Origin: a virus
IMG/VR virus record: IMGVR_UViG_3300025000_000379
Location: 1-26,523 of that record
Length of the DNA: 26,523 nt
Direction: 5' to 3' (one strand)
The translations under genes and the position numbers were made by a program. How positions within the stretch are numbered: position 1 is the stretch's first letter; every line of letters begins with the position of its first letter. Below the pieces are notes generated by a model, which was given only the letters and a program-made list of their open reading frames with translations, had not been told where the DNA came from and made no database searches. This document shows, one piece after another, positions 7,890 to 14,903 of this stretch.

Positions 7890-8022
7890 CATCCATCTCC
7901 TTGTTGGGTATGAGCCTGTCGGCTCGGGCTTGTGCGACCTCTGCTGCCCACTCATCCTCGGACAGCGGCTCCTGATCTCTGTCCCAGCACCAGTCTATGT
8001 AATCTTCGTATGAGGTGATCAT
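7873..8022 (-). CDS. Small acidic protein, 49 aa
   Basis: This short ORF starts by an ATGA overlap with the upstream gene (ATG at 8022), with GGGAGG nine bases ahead, and ends inside the start of the next gene. The peptide is acidic and tryptophan-containing (YEDYIDWCWDRD near the start, LSEDEWAAEVAQARADR in the middle) and looks like one soluble helix. The frame fills an otherwise unexplained gap and is coupled on both sides, which supports translation. The function is unknown. Confidence 0.62.
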   Translation of the reverse strand: MITSYEDYIDWCWDRDQEPLSEDEWAAEVAQARADRLIPNKEMDDAEGR

Positions 8023-8351
8023 CCCAATACCTCCCCCATAAGTGCGTCCGTAGCTCTGATAATTTCCTCTCTGCTGCCTGAGTACGCCGCTCGCTGCAAT
8101 GCGTAGGCTTTCTTGCGAAAGTCTCCATAGATCTCATCTCGAAGCTGCGCGATGAGGTTGTCTTTCATCTTTCCAATATCCTCTGGAAGACAGGATACTT
8201 TAATCCCGTACTCCACTGATATTGTGTACTGCAAATGAGTAGAGTACACTGATTCTCGGGAAGCATTAACCGAGACTTGCAACAAAGGTATCGGATCTAC
8301 TGTCTTCTTTCCGGACAACTCTGCTTTAATATTGTCAATGAATTTGCTCAT
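8019..8351 (-). CDS. Hypothetical protein, 110 aa
   Basis: The family is not recognised. The ATG at 8351 overlaps the nuclease stop (ATGA) and follows GGAGAGGAG, so the shorter start is preferred over the in-frame upstream one at 8405. The N-terminus is a lysine-rich helix (SKFIDNIKAEL), the centre is beta-rich (HLQYTISVEYGIKVS), and the C-terminal half is helical (KMKDNLIAQLRDEIYGDFRKK). There is no membrane segment. The context suggests an accessory protein of the nuclease/replication cluster. Confidence 0.65.
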   Translation of the reverse strand: MSKFIDNIKAELSGKKTVDPIPLLQVSVNASRESVYSTHLQYTISVEYGIKVSCLPEDIGKMKDNLIAQLRDEIYGDFRKKAYALQRAAYSGSREEIIRATDALMGEVLG

Positions 8352-9052
8352 ACTCTCCTCTCCCCGCGCCGTGAGGCGCAATCGTTTACCAGGCACCAAG
8401 GACATAGGCCTGAAGGCCTGGCCTCGAAGATCTCCATCCTCCAGGCGTCCTCCATCCTCTGCACCCTTGGGATGAACTCCTGCCAGACCTTGGGGATCTC
8501 CGCCTTGGTGATCGGCCTGATGCCGGTCGTCTGCTGGTGCTTGGTCCAGATGTATTTGCCTCCAAACTCCTGCAGGTACGGCCTGACCACTGACAAGGCG
8601 GCAGCACAGACTCGCAGCTGGTCCTCGTCGTCTCGGATGCTTTTTGAAGTTTTCCAGTCGTACAGCTGGACGGCGTTCTCCTTTACTTTTGTAACCACCA
8701 CGTCGAGCTTGGCGCGGAACCAGACGTCCTTGGCGAACCAGCTGACCGGCTTCAGCTGCCGGGTCAGGGCGATCTCAAGCTCGGCCTCGACCTTGTGGCC
8801 GGAGCGGAGCATGGCCGTCGCGTATTTCTCGACGGGTTTGAGTGCCTCGATGTCCGGGTGCGGGATGCCTTTTAAGAAAAGCTCTCCTGATTTATGGACA
8901 CGCTGCCCCCATATCGACTCTGGTGAGTCTGTGAACAGAACTGTAAAATAGAACCAGCGAGATGCGTACATCTTCGGACAAGTTTCAAACTTCTCCAAAG
9001 CGGTGTAGCTCCAGCTGAAGGGCTTGCCCTTGGCGTTGAGTGGTTGGGTCAT
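8348..9052 (-). CDS. RecB/Cas4-like PD-(D/E)XK nuclease with an iron-sulfur cysteine set
   Basis: A 234-residue nuclease. SYTALEKFETCPKMY (15-29, C25) is the family N-terminal motif. GQRVHKSGE (49-57, H53), AKLDVVV (D117) and LYDWKTSK (130-137, D132 and K134) form the catalytic core, followed by a glutamine helix, DEDQLRV (Q145). CPWCLVNDC near the end supplies C217, C220 and C225, which with C25 make the four-cysteine cluster seen in Cas4 and AddB-type nucleases. Family members resect DNA ends or make 3' overhangs for recombination. The gene is in the leftward replication arm, with AAGGA ahead of ATG at 9052. There is no cas1 or CRISPR nearby, so a recombination role is likelier than adaptation. 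Confidence 0.87.
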   Translation of the reverse strand: MTQPLNAKGKPFSWSYTALEKFETCPKMYASRWFYFTVLFTDSPESIWGQRVHKSGELFLKGIPHPDIEALKPVEKYATAMLRSGHKVEAELEIALTRQLKPVSWFAKDVWFRAKLDVVVTKVKENAVQLYDWKTSKSIRDDEDQLRVCAAALSVVRPYLQEFGGKYIWTKHQQTTGIRPITKAEIPKVWQEFIPRVQRMEDAWRMEIFEARPSGLCPWCLVNDCASRRGERRV

Positions 9053-9061
9053 TTGAGGTCC

Positions 9062-9247
9062 TTAGAAGAAGTATACATAATGGCCATATATGCCCTTGAG
9101 CACTTGGTCGATTGCTAAGCCAGCAAGTGCGATAATACTTGCAGCGAACGCCAGCGTACTCGCTTCAGCGTGTAACTTGCGGTGTCCTTTGTAGACCGAC
9201 AATAGAAAAACCAATGCCGATATTGGGATAGTAAAAAACTGAATCAT
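9062..9247 (-). CDS. Small membrane protein with two predicted spans, 61 aa
   Basis: The ATG at 9247 follows AAGGAGGGAACT, an excellent ribosome site; the in-frame extension to 9367 runs through a terminator-like hairpin and is not credible. The protein has a hydrophobic span at about residues 3-18, a basic loop (KGHRKLHAEA) and a second span at about 30-48, ending aromatic (YGHYVYFF). It does not carry the features of a confident holin. It lies between the polymerase and nuclease genes, behind a hairpin that could limit read-through. The function is unknown. Confidence 0.65.
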   Translation of the reverse strand: MIQFFTIPISALVFLLSVYKGHRKLHAEASTLAFAASIIALAGLAIDQVLKGIYGHYVYFF

Positions 9248-9271
9248 AGTTCCCTCCTTAGTAAGAAAAAT

Positions 9272-9322
9272 GATGCCCTCGCAGTCAGTTACCCAGCCAG
9301 AGTGCGATCCTGCGAGGGCATC
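9272..9322 (-). terminator. Long-stem hairpin after the DNA polymerase gene, terminator or attenuator
   Basis: GATGCCCTCGCAG (9272-9284) and CTGCGAGGGCATC (9310-9322) pair over 13 perfect bases around a 25-nt loop. In the leftward transcript the stem is followed at once by AUUUUUCUU, as in an intrinsic terminator. It lies 66 bases past the polymerase stop and just upstream of the ribosome site of the 9247 membrane gene, so it could end the polymerase message or attenuate the genes beyond it. Confidence 0.65.
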
Positions 9323-9388
9323 GTCCAGCGCACAATTTACTGTGACATGGTTTACAAATAAAAACAAGTAAAAAGTTGCGGGGTTTAC

Positions 9389-11551
9389 TTATTTCTCGCA
9401 GTCCCCGTAGCTCACTGCATACCCGCCCGATGACTTCAGCGGCAGGTCCGGGCACCACGGCGATGCGGTGGCCATGACTTTCTTCATCATCTGCAGGCAG
9501 TCGTCGGCGCGGTAGAACGGGACGCAGCAGACTACTTCGTCATGGGTGCTGGTGACGACCTTATACGTTCCCTGCCGGTCGGCTGCCCCCCAGGCTGCCA
9601 GCTTCGCACGAATGACCAGCATTTGATCGGAGAGCACGATCCTGGATAATCCTTGTACCACATTTTCCACACATTTACCGCCGTAGATATAAGACCACTC
9701 TTTCTTCCGGGCATTGGAGAGATACCGGTACTGCCTCTGCTCGTTGCTGCGGAGTTTATGATACCTGATCTTCATGCCGTTCGGCATAATCAGTCCTTCC
9801 TTGCAGGTAGTTACCAAGTCGCGTTTACCAACCGGGATTTCGTCCCCCTGCACGATGGCTGCCAAGGCCCCGCCTGCTTCCTTCCAGGAGGCCACCACAG
9901 CGGCGTTACTCAGGCGGTACTTGTCAACTATCTGCTTCACCGTCGCGCAGTGCCAGAGATGGGCTTCTGCCTCGACATTGAGAGGTTTCATGGCCAGTGC
10001 CTCATCCTGTAAGAAGGCACAACCGGGTTTGTAACTCCGCTGGTGGCAGAAAACGTCGATGTTTGCCCCCAGCTTCTCGGCTTCTGCTGGACCAAAGAGG
10101 ATGGAGGGCATCCCCATGAACCCGACCCGCAGGCTCTCCTGGAACTTCGACCAGCCCATACCATAGCCGTTACCGAGTACCGAGGCTTTGCCGGCCATGC
10201 CCTCCAACCAAAACTCGGGCAGCTTGCGGTTGACCTTGTAGCCGAAGATCAGCGAGGCCTGGCGGTTGTACGGGTCGCCGTCAGCACGGAACAACTCAAG
10301 CAGATCCTCCTGCCCCGCCCAGTAAGCGAGCATCCGAGCCTCGATCTGCCCAAGGTCACGCACGACAAGAACATGCTTATCGAGGGCGCAGAGGGATTTT
10401 CGCAGAGCTCCGGAAGTGATGTCTTTTGGATTTACTCTCCCTAGGTTCTGCGCGTTCTGTTTGTCGCCGCCGGACCAGCGCCCGGTATGGGCACCATAAT
10501 AGGTCAGGTACACCGGGAACGCCCCGCGCTTACCGATTTTGAAGAACCGCTTGCTCCGGGTTTCCTTGATCGTCGATTTGATCCCCATGCGGGCTTCAAC
10601 TACAGCTTGGACCTGCTCGTCTGGATGGTCGAGGAGCATTTTGAACTCCTCGTCGCTCTTGCCGAAGGCGTAGGCCCAAGGATAGGAGTTTTTCTCCTCT
10701 TTCATCCGCACCCGGTCCTCGACCGGCAGCCCTGCAGTCTTAAAGGAAGGCAAGATCCCGAGCGGCGGCTCGCCGGCGTTGTCCGGGTCCACCCGCCCAT
10801 CTTTCAGCTTCGACGGACTGAGTTTTTTCGGCGGGTTCACGCCAAGGGTCAGCAGCAGGGCAGCAAACTGGTCGTTGGAGGCGAGCACGGACTTGTCCGT
10901 CGCGCATTTCTTCAATAGCGCCCGCTTGCTCCTGCGCTCTCGTTTGTACTCCTCAACCAGGATACCTCGCTCGACCTGCAGCACCGGCTCGGTGAACAGC
11001 CGGATGGTCAGATCGATCAACCGCAGCTCAGACGGCGGAAATTGTCGTTTCATCACATCAAAGGCATCGGAGGTCAACTCCACGTCGTTGCAACAATAGC
11101 TGCCGAGTATGCGCTGCTGCTCGTCGGTCAGTTCCCAGAGGTTGATGAAACTGACCAGTTCATGTCCCTTCTCGCCAAGCTGCAGCAGACGGGCGATGTT
11201 GGCCAGGCTTACCGACTCATGCGGATAGATGGCGCGGGCCATGCTCAAGGTGCAGCCCCAGAACGCCGGTTTGATCCCCGTCCGCCAGGAGAGTATGGCA
11301 CCGTCGAAGTGAGTATGGTGGCAGACGACGAAGCTGTCCTGCCAGGGGTGGGTCTTCAGGAAGTGCAGGAGGTCTTCTCGCTTGTAGAGGTAAAACGCTC
11401 GCTCCCGCTCTATTTTGACCCCCAGGCCGTGGACTTTGAAGAGATCATGACGGACATACTCTTCCGTTGTCATCTTCGACAGGGTGATGTTCTCCTGCGT
11501 CACTGGGTGCTTGCCGTAGGCGGTTTCCCAGTCGAGGGTTACTTTGATCAT
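9389..11551 (-). CDS. Family A DNA polymerase with 3'-5' exonuclease domain
   Basis: This 720-residue replicative polymerase has an N-terminal DnaQ-like exonuclease: LDWET (D7, E9), HTHFDGA (D83) and YCCNDVEL (Y152, D156). The polymerase domain has HTGRWSG (about 355-361), motif A VRDLGQIEAR (D399), motif B GKASVLGNGYGMG (K455, L459, Y463) and motif C STHDEV (H670, D671, E672). It should copy the phage genome with proofreading. By my alignment, the E. coli Pol I F762 position is leucine, and the R754 position is glycine instead of arginine. The ATG at 11551 overlaps the upstream stop (ATGA) and has only a weak ribosome site, so coupling probably drives translation. Confidence 0.95.
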   Translation of the reverse strand: MIKVTLDWETAYGKHPVTQENITLSKMTTEEYVRHDLFKVHGLGVKIERERAFYLYKREDLLHFLKTHPWQDSFVVCHHTHFDGAILSWRTGIKPAFWGCTLSMARAIYPHESVSLANIARLLQLGEKGHELVSFINLWELTDEQQRILGSYCCNDVELTSDAFDVMKRQFPPSELRLIDLTIRLFTEPVLQVERGILVEEYKRERRSKRALLKKCATDKSVLASNDQFAALLLTLGVNPPKKLSPSKLKDGRVDPDNAGEPPLGILPSFKTAGLPVEDRVRMKEEKNSYPWAYAFGKSDEEFKMLLDHPDEQVQAVVEARMGIKSTIKETRSKRFFKIGKRGAFPVYLTYYGAHTGRWSGGDKQNAQNLGRVNPKDITSGALRKSLCALDKHVLVVRDLGQIEARMLAYWAGQEDLLELFRADGDPYNRQASLIFGYKVNRKLPEFWLEGMAGKASVLGNGYGMGWSKFQESLRVGFMGMPSILFGPAEAEKLGANIDVFCHQRSYKPGCAFLQDEALAMKPLNVEAEAHLWHCATVKQIVDKYRLSNAAVVASWKEAGGALAAIVQGDEIPVGKRDLVTTCKEGLIMPNGMKIRYHKLRSNEQRQYRYLSNARKKEWSYIYGGKCVENVVQGLSRIVLSDQMLVIRAKLAAWGAADRQGTYKVVTSTHDEVVCCVPFYRADDCLQMMKKVMATASPWCPDLPLKSSGGYAVSYGDCEK

Positions 11552-11778
11552 GGTTGTTTCACCACGTTCTGAATCGAGTAAGCCAACGGCGGAGTGATTG
11601 CATGTCCGTCCCTACCGTCGAACCTGCGCTCCCCAGACAACACGTACTCTTTGTATTTTTTGCCTGTGATGTTGTCGTAACGAATATCTACAGCAACGAC
11701 AACTTCCTGCTCATCAGGTCCGCAGAAGCCCGACCATCCGAGCACCCATACTTTTTCTCCTGCTTTTGCATCGATCAT
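11548..11778 (-). CDS. Hypothetical protein, 76 aa, coupled to DNA polymerase
   Basis: The family is not recognised. The ATG at 11778 overlaps the upstream HTH stop as TAATG and follows GGAGGGGAG. The product is beta-rich (GEKVWVLGWSGFCG, EVVVAVDIRYDN) with a short basic segment and no membrane span. It may be an SH3-like or OB-like small fold, but I cannot support that further. Its stop overlaps the polymerase start, so the two are probably made in linked amounts. Confidence 0.65.
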   Translation of the reverse strand: MIDAKAGEKVWVLGWSGFCGPDEQEVVVAVDIRYDNITGKKYKEYVLSGERRFDGRDGHAITPPLAYSIQNVVKQP

Positions 11779-11969
11779 TAGTTTCTCCCCTCCCGCCCCA
11801 CCACGTGGTGGTGGAGCTTCAGTAATTTGGTCATGTTCTCCGGCTTCGGTCCGCCTGCCCCCGACTCCCACAGTTGCCAGACACTGACGGAAACCCCGAG
11901 GATCTTGGCCATGTCCTGCTGGGTCCGCCCGAGGGTGGTGCGGATGAATTTGATTTGTTCGGGGGTCAT
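11778..11969 (-). CDS. XRE/Cro-CI type helix-turn-helix regulator, 63 aa
   Basis: A compact HTH_3 protein: MTPEQIKFIRTTLGRTQQDM, then AKILGVSVSVWQLWESG, with a recognition helix around residues 28-38, and a histidine-containing tail (KLLKLHHHVVG). The preferred ATG is at 11969: it overlaps the stop of the 41-residue upstream ORF (ATGA) and has GAGAGG in range. Family members bind palindromic operators as dimers. It sits directly upstream of the polymerase cluster and could tune leftward expression; the GTTTAC elements are possible targets, which is inference. Confidence 0.8.
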   Translation of the reverse strand: MTPEQIKFIRTTLGRTQQDMAKILGVSVSVWQLWESGAGGPKPENMTKLLKLHHHVVGREGRN

Positions 11970-12091
11970 ACCAATCCTCTCAGCAGTACGAAAGTTACAC
12001 AAATAAACCCAGCCCAGGCGATGGTGAAACAGAACCAGGCGAGCTTTTCCTTTGTTGGCAGGCCGTCGAGCGGGGTGTCGTATGTTTTCAT
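11966..12091 (-). CDS. 41-aa single-span membrane peptide
   Basis: A short ORF with a strong ribosome site (AAAAGGAGCC before ATG at 12091) whose stop overlaps the HTH start as ATGA. Residues 1-17 are polar (MKTYDTPLDGLPTKEKL). Residues 18-37 are a hydrophobic, aromatic span (AWFCFTIAWAGFICVTFVLL), and the end is RGLV, a positive cap. By the positive-inside rule the short C-terminus may be cytoplasmic. The function is unknown. Confidence 0.65.
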   Translation of the reverse strand: MKTYDTPLDGLPTKEKLAWFCFTIAWAGFICVTFVLLRGLV

Positions 12092-12128
12092 TTTACAGGC
12101 TCCTTTTTAATGTGACTCAGTTTACAGT

Positions 12129-12500
12129 TTATCGCTCGCCGCTGCAAGATAAAGTTAGCTCAAACGTCCCGGCTGCGGGGATTTTCCATAAGTTTGCGCT
12201 CCTGTCCTTGCCTGACAGCGCGGCCCACTCAGCACTGCCTGCGTTTTTAGCCGACTCGCCGGTGATGGAGAACCCACGCTTGGCCGGCGGGGCGAGGAGG
12301 GTCGGGCTGTCCCAGCCCATCCGGGCCATGCGCTGCACCAGGCTGGCACCGTTGGCAAGGCCGATGAGGACCGCCAGGTCTCCGGAGGTGTAGCTCTTGC
12401 CGTCATCACAGGCAAGCTCATAGGTCTTCTGGCCGGAGGGCAGGGTGATACGGCGTGGCGGTCGGATGACTCTTGAGGGCTTAATACTGGGCGTTGTCAT
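12129..12500 (-). CDS. Hypothetical protein with a possible HTH segment, 123 aa
   Basis: I do not recognise it with confidence. A basic proline-rich N-terminus (KPSRVIRPPRRITLPSG) precedes a helical segment, GDLAVLIGLANGASLVQRMARMGW (about residues 40-63). That segment resembles the HTH found in some phage DNA-binding proteins, with a repeat-like GWDSPTLLAPP after it. The C-terminal part contains SAEWAALSGKDRSANLWKIP. The start at 12500 lies inside the end of the upstream small membrane ORF (20-nt overlap), and a weak AGAGG precedes it. Translation may depend on the upstream ORF. Confidence 0.6.
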   Translation of the reverse strand: MTTPSIKPSRVIRPPRRITLPSGQKTYELACDDGKSYTSGDLAVLIGLANGASLVQRMARMGWDSPTLLAPPAKRGFSITGESAKNAGSAEWAALSGKDRSANLWKIPAAGTFELTLSCSGER

Positions 12501-12627
12501 ATGTCGGCCTCTGGGTTGTTTGGTGGTCGGTCAGCTTGTCTATGGCCTTCGGCAGGGTGTGGACGAAGGCGAAGGACATGGCGGCTATCAGGGTCGCAGC
12601 TGCGGCATAGAGGAGTAGGGATTTCAT
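12481..12627 (-). CDS. 48-aa N-terminal membrane-anchor peptide
   Basis: ATG at 12627 follows TAAGGAGCCC, a strong ribosome site that overlaps the stop of the preceding gene. The peptide starts MKSLLLYAAAATLIAAMSFA, a hydrophobic N-terminus like a signal anchor (residues 3-22), then a polar tail (LPKAIDKLTDHQTTQRP) to residue 48. It could be anchored with the tail in the periplasm, or secreted. It ends 20 bases inside the next gene. The length, ribosome site and tight packing support translation; the function is unknown. Confidence 0.62.
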   Translation of the reverse strand: MKSLLLYAAAATLIAAMSFAFVHTLPKAIDKLTDHQTTQRPTYDNAQY

Positions 12628-12639
12628 GGTTTGGGCTCC

Positions 12640-13050
12640 TTACCAAATATGGATGTCGGCCATGTGGCCTTCACAGACGAAGACAACGGCGAAGTCGGTA
12701 CCTACGCAGTCGCCTATACCTTCCTCGCCGGACAGCACCTCCATAGCCTCAGCCTGAGCTACCTGCTGCGCCTCCTCGACGTTTTCCGCGTTAATGTGGG
12801 CCAGGTATGTGTCCTCGCCGTACTGGTGAGCAATAGTGTCGGGAACGATCATCAGGACCGTGTAGGGTTGGAGTTTAACTTGCTGTGGTGCCTGCTTTGC
12901 TTCAAGTGCGTCCAGTAACTTGTCAACGTCTTCGTCTGTGTATTTCATATCTTTGTCCTCCTCTGCTGGTTTATCCTCATCTTGCCACGGCACGGTGCCG
13001 TGAGTCCTTAACTGCTCAAATATGTCTGCTACTGTTGAGGGTTTGGTCAT
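12640..13050 (-). CDS. Hypothetical acidic protein, 136 aa
   Basis: Not recognised. The N-terminal third is polar and acidic (EQLRTHGTVPWQDEDKPAEE), followed by a helix with EDVDKLLDALEAK. The C-terminal half looks like a mixed alpha/beta fold (YTVLMIVPDTIAHQ, AHINAENVEEAQQVAQAEAME, DFAVVFVCEGH). There is no membrane span. The ATG at 13050 has GGAG nine bases upstream and lies three bases past the stop of the preceding gene. It is one of a run of small early genes whose products may modify the host. Confidence 0.65.
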   Translation of the reverse strand: MTKPSTVADIFEQLRTHGTVPWQDEDKPAEEDKDMKYTDEDVDKLLDALEAKQAPQQVKLQPYTVLMIVPDTIAHQYGEDTYLAHINAENVEEAQQVAQAEAMEVLSGEEGIGDCVGTDFAVVFVCEGHMADIHIW

Positions 13051-13053
13051 GGG

Positions 13054-13236
13054 CTATTCTCCATCACTGTCAATAAAATTGGCCACCCACAGCCAGTACC
13101 CGGACCGAGTGTTGCCGTGGTACACTTCGTCCTGCCAGTCATCAGCCGTGTATTTTGGGTGCTCTCCCCACCAGCCATACGACTCTGCAAGGGCGTCCGC
13201 TTTCAACTCTATTTCGTTCTTCAGATCCTTTCCCAT
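13054..13236 (-). CDS. Conserved-type phage hypothetical protein, 60 aa
   Basis: The ATG at 13236 follows CAGGAG; the in-frame extension to 13344 is proline/glycine-rich and lacks a ribosome site. The protein has a lysine-rich helix then an aromatic block, DDWQDEVYHGNTRSGYWLWV, resembling short phage proteins with a DWxxEVxxGxTRxGYWxWV pattern that I have seen as unannotated genes. No catalytic motif is visible and no function is known to me. The gap 13237-13318 upstream holds a short GC-rich stem and no ORF. Confidence 0.68.
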   Translation of the reverse strand: MGKDLKNEIELKADALAESYGWWGEHPKYTADDWQDEVYHGNTRSGYWLWVANFIDSDGE

Positions 13237-13318
13237 TTTATTCTCCTGTTTGAGTGTTTTTGTATGTGCTGCCTCGCCGCCGAGGAGGGCGCTGGTCCCT
13301 CCCCAGGAGCCGGGCGGC

Positions 13319-14104
13319 TCAGTACACCAGACCAAGCGACTCAACGGCAGTTTTGAACTCCTCCATCAGCGCGGGCAAGCGAGCAAGGAGTTTTTCTTCG
13401 GTGAAGTCTGCGAGCTCTGCAGCGGGCCAGATGGCTGTATACCTGGCGGCGGCGAGGTCGGGGTCTTTGCCTTCGCCCCAGGCAGTTGGCATCGTGACAA
13501 AATCAGGCTCGTAATACCTGAGAGCATCCTGCCACTCTACAGCCTCAGCTAAGGAGTCGAACGGGCAGGAGTGCCAGGTGTCGAGTGAGTAGGGCAGAAA
13601 GGTATATTTCGGTTTGAAGGTTTTCGGGTCCGTCTTGTGGTGGACCGGCGCAATGGTCAGGTTGTCGAAATTTTCCAACGACTGCAACCAGGTAACAAAT
13701 TTCTGAGGGAGTTTGTGCCTGATCGGTACATCCAGGAACCGGACCACAGTCTCAAAATTCTTCGGCTCGCCTTTGCGCTTGCCCCAACAGTCTTTGTCTG
13801 AGGCGTGATAGATCGAGTTGGCCACGTAGTGCATCGGGCCGGCAGTGCTGCACAGGTGCCATTTCAAGAGGGGTGCGAGGTCAGGGAAGAACCTGGCTAC
13901 TTCGTCGTGCTGCATGCCCCAGCAGCGGTCGTACCAGCGATTATTCCCGGCCCGCTCTGCCTTGACGGCAGTAATAGCAAACGAATTGTGTCCGTTGCCG
14001 CAATCGTCGTCGTGGCGGATGGTGACGGTTAAGCGTTCGTTGCCGATAGTTTTGGTACGGGTCAGTTTCTGGTTCTTGACTAATTTGGATGCAGGTAAGG
14101 TCAT
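13319..14104 (-). CDS. Conserved phage protein of unknown function, 261 aa
   Basis: The protein has HDDDCGNGHNSFAIT near residue 31, then a cysteine/histidine-rich region with WYDRCWGMQHDEVARFFPDLAPLLKWHL (about 57-84) and PMHYVANSIYHA, and ends ARYTAIWPAAELADFTEEKLLARLPALMEEFK. I recognise the pattern from phage and prophage proteins of similar length with no assigned role. The histidine and cysteine clusters could bind metal. The ATG at 14104 has an ideal AAGGAG seven bases away and is preferred. An in-frame ATG at 14125 overlaps the HTH stop (ATGA) and might be used by coupled ribosomes. The ribosome-site-to-start stretch is identical over 18 bases to that at 4352. Confidence 0.72.
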   Translation of the reverse strand: MTLPASKLVKNQKLTRTKTIGNERLTVTIRHDDDCGNGHNSFAITAVKAERAGNNRWYDRCWGMQHDEVARFFPDLAPLLKWHLCSTAGPMHYVANSIYHASDKDCWGKRKGEPKNFETVVRFLDVPIRHKLPQKFVTWLQSLENFDNLTIAPVHHKTDPKTFKPKYTFLPYSLDTWHSCPFDSLAEAVEWQDALRYYEPDFVTMPTAWGEGKDPDLAAARYTAIWPAAELADFTEEKLLARLPALMEEFKTAVESLGLVY

Positions 14105-14121
14105 GGTGGTCTCCTTGGTTG

Positions 14122-14511
14122 TCATTGTTTGCGCTCCTGTTGCTCAGTTTTGAGTTGTGCGACCATGCCCCTTAAAGTGTGGAGCATATGTTTCGGGATG
14201 GCCGTCTGGCCATTCTCCCATCTGTTCCATGTGATGCGAGAAACGCCGAGAAGGTCAGAGGCTTTTCCCTGGGTGAGTTTAAATGCTGATCTGAAGGCTG
14301 TTAAGTGGGCCGGGGTGGCCCGCCTTTCTGTCTTTATATACCTAGGGTCTTCCTTTGCTTTGATTTCCATAAAGTCGGCTATGCGCGCCGGGACGTTGGC
14401 TGATTTTTCGAGTCTACGGTAGTAGCTCTCTGAGATATTGAATTGTTTGGCTGCGTAGAAAACTGACCAGCCTGCCATTTGCCGTACTTCTTTCAATCGT
14501 TGTCCAGCCAT
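14122..14511 (-). CDS. Tandem helix-turn-helix transcriptional regulator
   Basis: A 129-residue protein with two HTH units. The first spans about residues 5-45 (LKEVRQMAGWSVFYAAKQFN, then ESYYRRLEK). The second spans about 70-112 (FRSAFKLTQGKASDLLGVSR, then WNRWENGQTAIP) and is a standard XRE/Cro fold. The tail is basic and glutamine-rich. The ATG at 14511 has AAGGAGG nine bases upstream; an upstream in-frame start overlaps the promoter and is rejected. It is the first gene after a strong promoter and palindromic sites, so it may autoregulate and control the leftward early block. The two DNA-reading units could bridge the paired motifs found upstream; this is inference. Confidence 0.83.
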   Translation of the reverse strand: MAGQRLKEVRQMAGWSVFYAAKQFNISESYYRRLEKSANVPARIADFMEIKAKEDPRYIKTERRATPAHLTAFRSAFKLTQGKASDLLGVSRITWNRWENGQTAIPKHMLHTLRGMVAQLKTEQQERKQ

Positions 14512-14535
14512 TGTGGTTTTCCTCCTTATGTAGTC

Positions 14536-14565
14536 ATAATATACTAAGCAGGAAGTTAAAGTCAA
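14536..14565 (-). promoter_or_regulatory. Strong sigma70-type leftward promoter for the tandem-HTH block
   Basis: On the minus strand, -35 TTGACT (14560-14565) is followed by TATATT after 16 bases (14538-14543) or TATTAT after 18 bases (14536-14541), giving a close match to the sigma70 consensus. The start point would fall near 14530, giving a short leader before AAGGAGG and the ATG at 14511. GTTTAC-type palindromic arms lie directly upstream of the -35. Confidence 0.82.
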
Positions 14566-14569
14566 GCGG

Positions 14570-14589
14570 TTTACAAGAAATAATGTAAA
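14570..14589. promoter_or_regulatory. Inverted repeat next to the promoter -35, candidate operator
   Basis: TTTACA (14570-14575) and TGTAAA (14584-14589) are perfect arms with an 8-bp A/T-rich spacer. They end four bases upstream of the -35 element. Position and symmetry suit a dimeric HTH protein acting as repressor or activator. A second palindrome, TTCCAG and CTGGAA (14620-14640), lies 30 bp further upstream. Confidence 0.6.
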
Positions 14590-14797
14590 AATAAGTTTTT
14601 TCAGATTGAATTACAATGATTCCAGATAGTTAGGCTGGAAGGTAGGACGAATTTAACCTAAAAACGAAAATCATACTCAGTCTGTATGTATTTTGGTCCG
14701 TAATATGCTACATCAATTAAATTGGTAAATATGCCAGTGTTAGGCTGATGTATCATATCGCGGACCAAATGGCTAGTCCTTAGGCAGTGCTTATGTC

Positions 14798-14842
14798 TTT
14801 TTTTACTATATATATATATATTATTTAATAAATATAATATAA
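14798..14842. other. 45-bp A/T tract, possible DNA-unwinding element
   Basis: This 45-bp stretch contains only one non-A/T base and includes an alternating TA run. It lies between the two inverted pairs of the 19-bp motif. Such tracts are typical of melting sites at replication origins and also of promoter regions. An apparent short frame across it is rejected as coding. Confidence 0.55.
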
Positions 14843-14903
14843 GGGGTATGATTTTATTCAATTTTCTCCACGCGACTGGGACCCCCCGCCGCCACCAAAA
14901 CCT

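Noticed and set aside
8348-9052. Cas4 as part of a CRISPR adaptation system
   Set aside because: No cas1, cas2 or array is present, and the gene sits in a phage replication cluster.
9248-9367. N-terminal extension of the 61-residue membrane protein
   Set aside because: It would place the terminator-like hairpin inside the coding sequence, whereas the ATG at 9247 has an ideal ribosome site.
13237-13318. GC-rich 82-nt gap with a CCTCG/CGAGG stem
   Set aside because: The stem is only five pairs with no U-tract in either direction, and no short ORF with a ribosome site was seen.
14658-14861. 67-codon minus-strand frame across the A/T tract
   Set aside because: It starts with TTG, spans two copies of the repeat motif and a TA run, and its composition follows the repeats rather than a protein.
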